6,599 nt of DNA, from positions 1 through 6,599 of the forward strand of contig URLU01000125.1 in assembly GCA_900548765.1 (NCBI GenBank). Direction: 5' to 3'. Within the stretch, counting starts at the first letter, position 1. Every line of letters starts with the position of its first letter. The translations under genes and the position numbers were made by a program. Source of the DNA: an uncultured Lachnobacterium sp. Its GTDB lineage: Bacteria; Bacillota; Clostridia; Lachnospirales; Lachnospiraceae. The notes under the pieces are model-generated. The model was not told the DNA's origin. It saw only the letters and a list, made by a program, of their open reading frames with translations, and made no database searches. This document shows positions 5,370 through 6,599 of this stretch, in pieces.

Positions 5370-5403
5370 TCTCAATATAATCTTTTATCTTAGAAATTCT
5401 TAA

Positions 5404-6599
5404 TTAGCAAACGCCCTGTGCAAGCATAGCATCTACAACCTTCTCAAAACCTGCAATGTTAGCACCTGCAACATAGTCAGTCTTTCCGCCAACTGTTGCA
5501 TCGTATCTCTTAGCAGCGTCTGAAATGTTAGCGTAAATTGTCTCCATGATTCCCTTGAGCTTTCCATCAACCTCTTCGAATGTCCATGAAAGTCTCTCAG
5601 AGTTCTGGCTCATCTCAAGTGCTGATGTAGCAACACCACCTGCGTTTGCAGCCTTACCACCTACGAAGAGTACTCCGTTCTCCTGTAAGTACTTTGTAGC
5701 CTCAAGTGTTGTAGGCATGTTAGCTCCCTCTGTTACAGATGTAACACCGTTTGCTACGAGCATCTTAGCATCCTCGATGTCTAACTCGTTCTGTGTAGCA
5801 CATGGAAGCGCAAGGTCTACCTTGTACTGCCATACACCATGCTCACCATTCTGCTTTGCATGGTACTCTGCTGAAGGCTTAGCTGCTGCATACTCTGTAA
5901 GACGTGCACGCTTAACCTCTTTAACCTCTTTAAGAAGGGCAACATCAATTCCTTCCGGATCATAAATCCATCCTGTAGAATCAGAACATGTTACAACCTT
6001 AACACCAAGCTGCTGTGCCTTCTCAATAGCGTAGATAGCTACGTTTCCTGAACCTGAAACTGCTGCTGTCTTTCCGTTTAAGTCAAGTCCGTTATCCTTC
6101 CATAATGCATGTGTAAGGTAAAGGAGACCATATCCTGTAGCCTGTGTACGGGCAAGAGATCCACCATATGTAAGTCCTTTTCCTGTAAGAACTCCCTCGA
6201 ATGTTCCACGGATTCTCTTGTACTGTCCGAACATATATCCAATTTCACGAGCACCTGTTCCGATATCTCCGGCTGGTACATCAATATCTGCTCCGATGTA
6301 TTTTGAAAGCTCTGTCATGAAGCTCTGGCAGAATGCCATAATCTCTCTGTCTGATTTTCCCTTAGGGTCGAAATCAGAACCACCTTTACCACCACCGATT
6401 GGAAGTGTTGTGAGTGAATTCTTGAAAATCTGCTCAAATCCCAGGAACTTGATAATTCCAAGGTTTACAGAAGGGTGAAGTCTTAAACCTCCCTTGTATG
6501 GTCCAATTGCATTGTTGAACTGTACACGGAATCCTCTGTTGACCTGAACCTGTCCCTTATCATCTACCCATGGTACACGGAACATAATCTGGCGATCCG
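5404..6599 (-). CDS. gdhA: NADP-type glutamate dehydrogenase, N-terminus cut by the window edge
   Basis: The enzyme interconverts 2-oxoglutarate plus ammonia and glutamate, the main ammonium-assimilation or glutamate-catabolic step in the cytoplasm. It is usually a hexamer of about 445-450 residues. About 397 residues are visible and the frame is open to the right edge, so roughly 50-60 N-terminal residues lie outside; the first ATG at 6585 is internal (DRQIMFRVPW). Counting from that Met: the glutamate-binding segment PYKGGLRLHPSVN (29-41), the catalytic-lysine segment GGGKGGSDFDPKGK (64-77, Lys67), PAGDIG with the catalytic Asp (104-109), the Rossmann turn SGSGNVA (177-183), and the C-terminal DAMLAQGVC. 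SDSTG after the second Rossmann strand resembles the E. coli NADP enzyme (SDSSG) rather than the NAD-specific Clostridium symbiosum enzyme, so NADPH use is inferred. Composition is GC-richer than the neighbouring XRE gene, as expected of a well-expressed housekeeping gene. It has its own terminator; promoter and ribosome binding site are out of view. Confidence 0.97.
   Translation of the reverse strand, partial: DRQIMFRVPWVDDKGQVQVNRGFRVQFNNAIGPYKGGLRLHPSVNLGIIKFLGFEQIFKNSLTTLPIGGGKGGSDFDPKGKSDREIMAFCQSFMTELSKYIGADIDVPAGDIGTGAREIGYMFGQYKRIRGTFEGVLTGKGLTYGGSLARTQATGYGLLYLTHALWKDNGLDLNGKTAAVSGSGNVAIYAIEKAQQLGVKVVTCSDSTGWIYDPEGIDVALLKEVKEVKRARLTEYAAAKPSAEYHAKQNGEHGVWQYKVDLALPCATQNELDIEDAKMLVANGVTSVTEGANMPTTLEATKYLQENGVLFVGGKAANAGGVATSALEMSQNSERLSWTFEEVDGKLKGIMETIYANISDAAKRYDATVGGKTDYVAGANIAGFEKVVDAMLAQGVC

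Noticed and set aside
5546..6478. Several plus- and minus-strand open frames inside gdhA
   Set aside because: All are shadows of the well-conserved gdhA frame.

Overview
The window reads as a Gram-positive, low-to-mid GC Clostridia genome, most likely a Lachnospiraceae member (Roseburia / Agathobacter / Butyrivibrio type). This rests on strong AAAGGAGG-type ribosome binding sites, an NADP-type glutamate dehydrogenase ending in the usual family tail, and an ECF sigma / ABC-2 exporter operon of a style common in that family. The genus is an inference. All recognisable genes lie on the minus strand, so transcription runs from right to left.

Layout in transcription order: (1) 5404-6599 holds gdhA, cut by the right window edge at its N-terminus, followed by a rho-independent terminator (5332-5369). 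(2) 5024-5331 is a gene-free, AT-rich block. It holds a good minus-strand sigma-A promoter (5282-5311), a tandem 20-bp direct repeat just downstream (5222-5263), a 10-bp inverted repeat (5092-5140) and a near-perfect 20-bp palindrome (5065-5084). The palindrome lies close upstream of (3) 4205-5023, an XRE-family helix-turn-helix regulator fused to a six-helix membrane domain. (4) 3900-4204 is an open but probably degenerate stretch, perhaps a remnant of a winged-helix regulator, with a GNRA-loop terminator (3929-3958) embedded in it. (5) 604-3853 is a four-gene operon whose reading frames all overlap by 13-17 nt: ECF sigma factor, a six-helix membrane protein with a cytoplasmic N-terminus, an ABC ATPase, and an ABC-2 permease with a large extracytoplasmic loop. 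(6) 1-532 is a PHP-domain phosphatase of the CpsB/CapC (YwqE) type. It has its own sigma-A promoter and is cut by the left edge.

The most coherent system is the sigma/membrane-protein/ABC operon. Its likely logic is that the membrane protein holds the ECF sigma factor inactive or senses envelope stress, and the sigma factor then drives its own operon to make an exporter. The membrane protein has no visible zinc-binding anti-sigma motif, so its role is inferred from position only. The XRE-membrane protein next door is a second potential envelope sensor, and the block around it is visibly AT-richer than gdhA (one sampled 60-nt line in each: about 30% versus 48% GC). That would fit an acquired or fast-evolving insert between housekeeping genes. 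No RNA genes, CRISPR arrays or intact mobile elements were seen.
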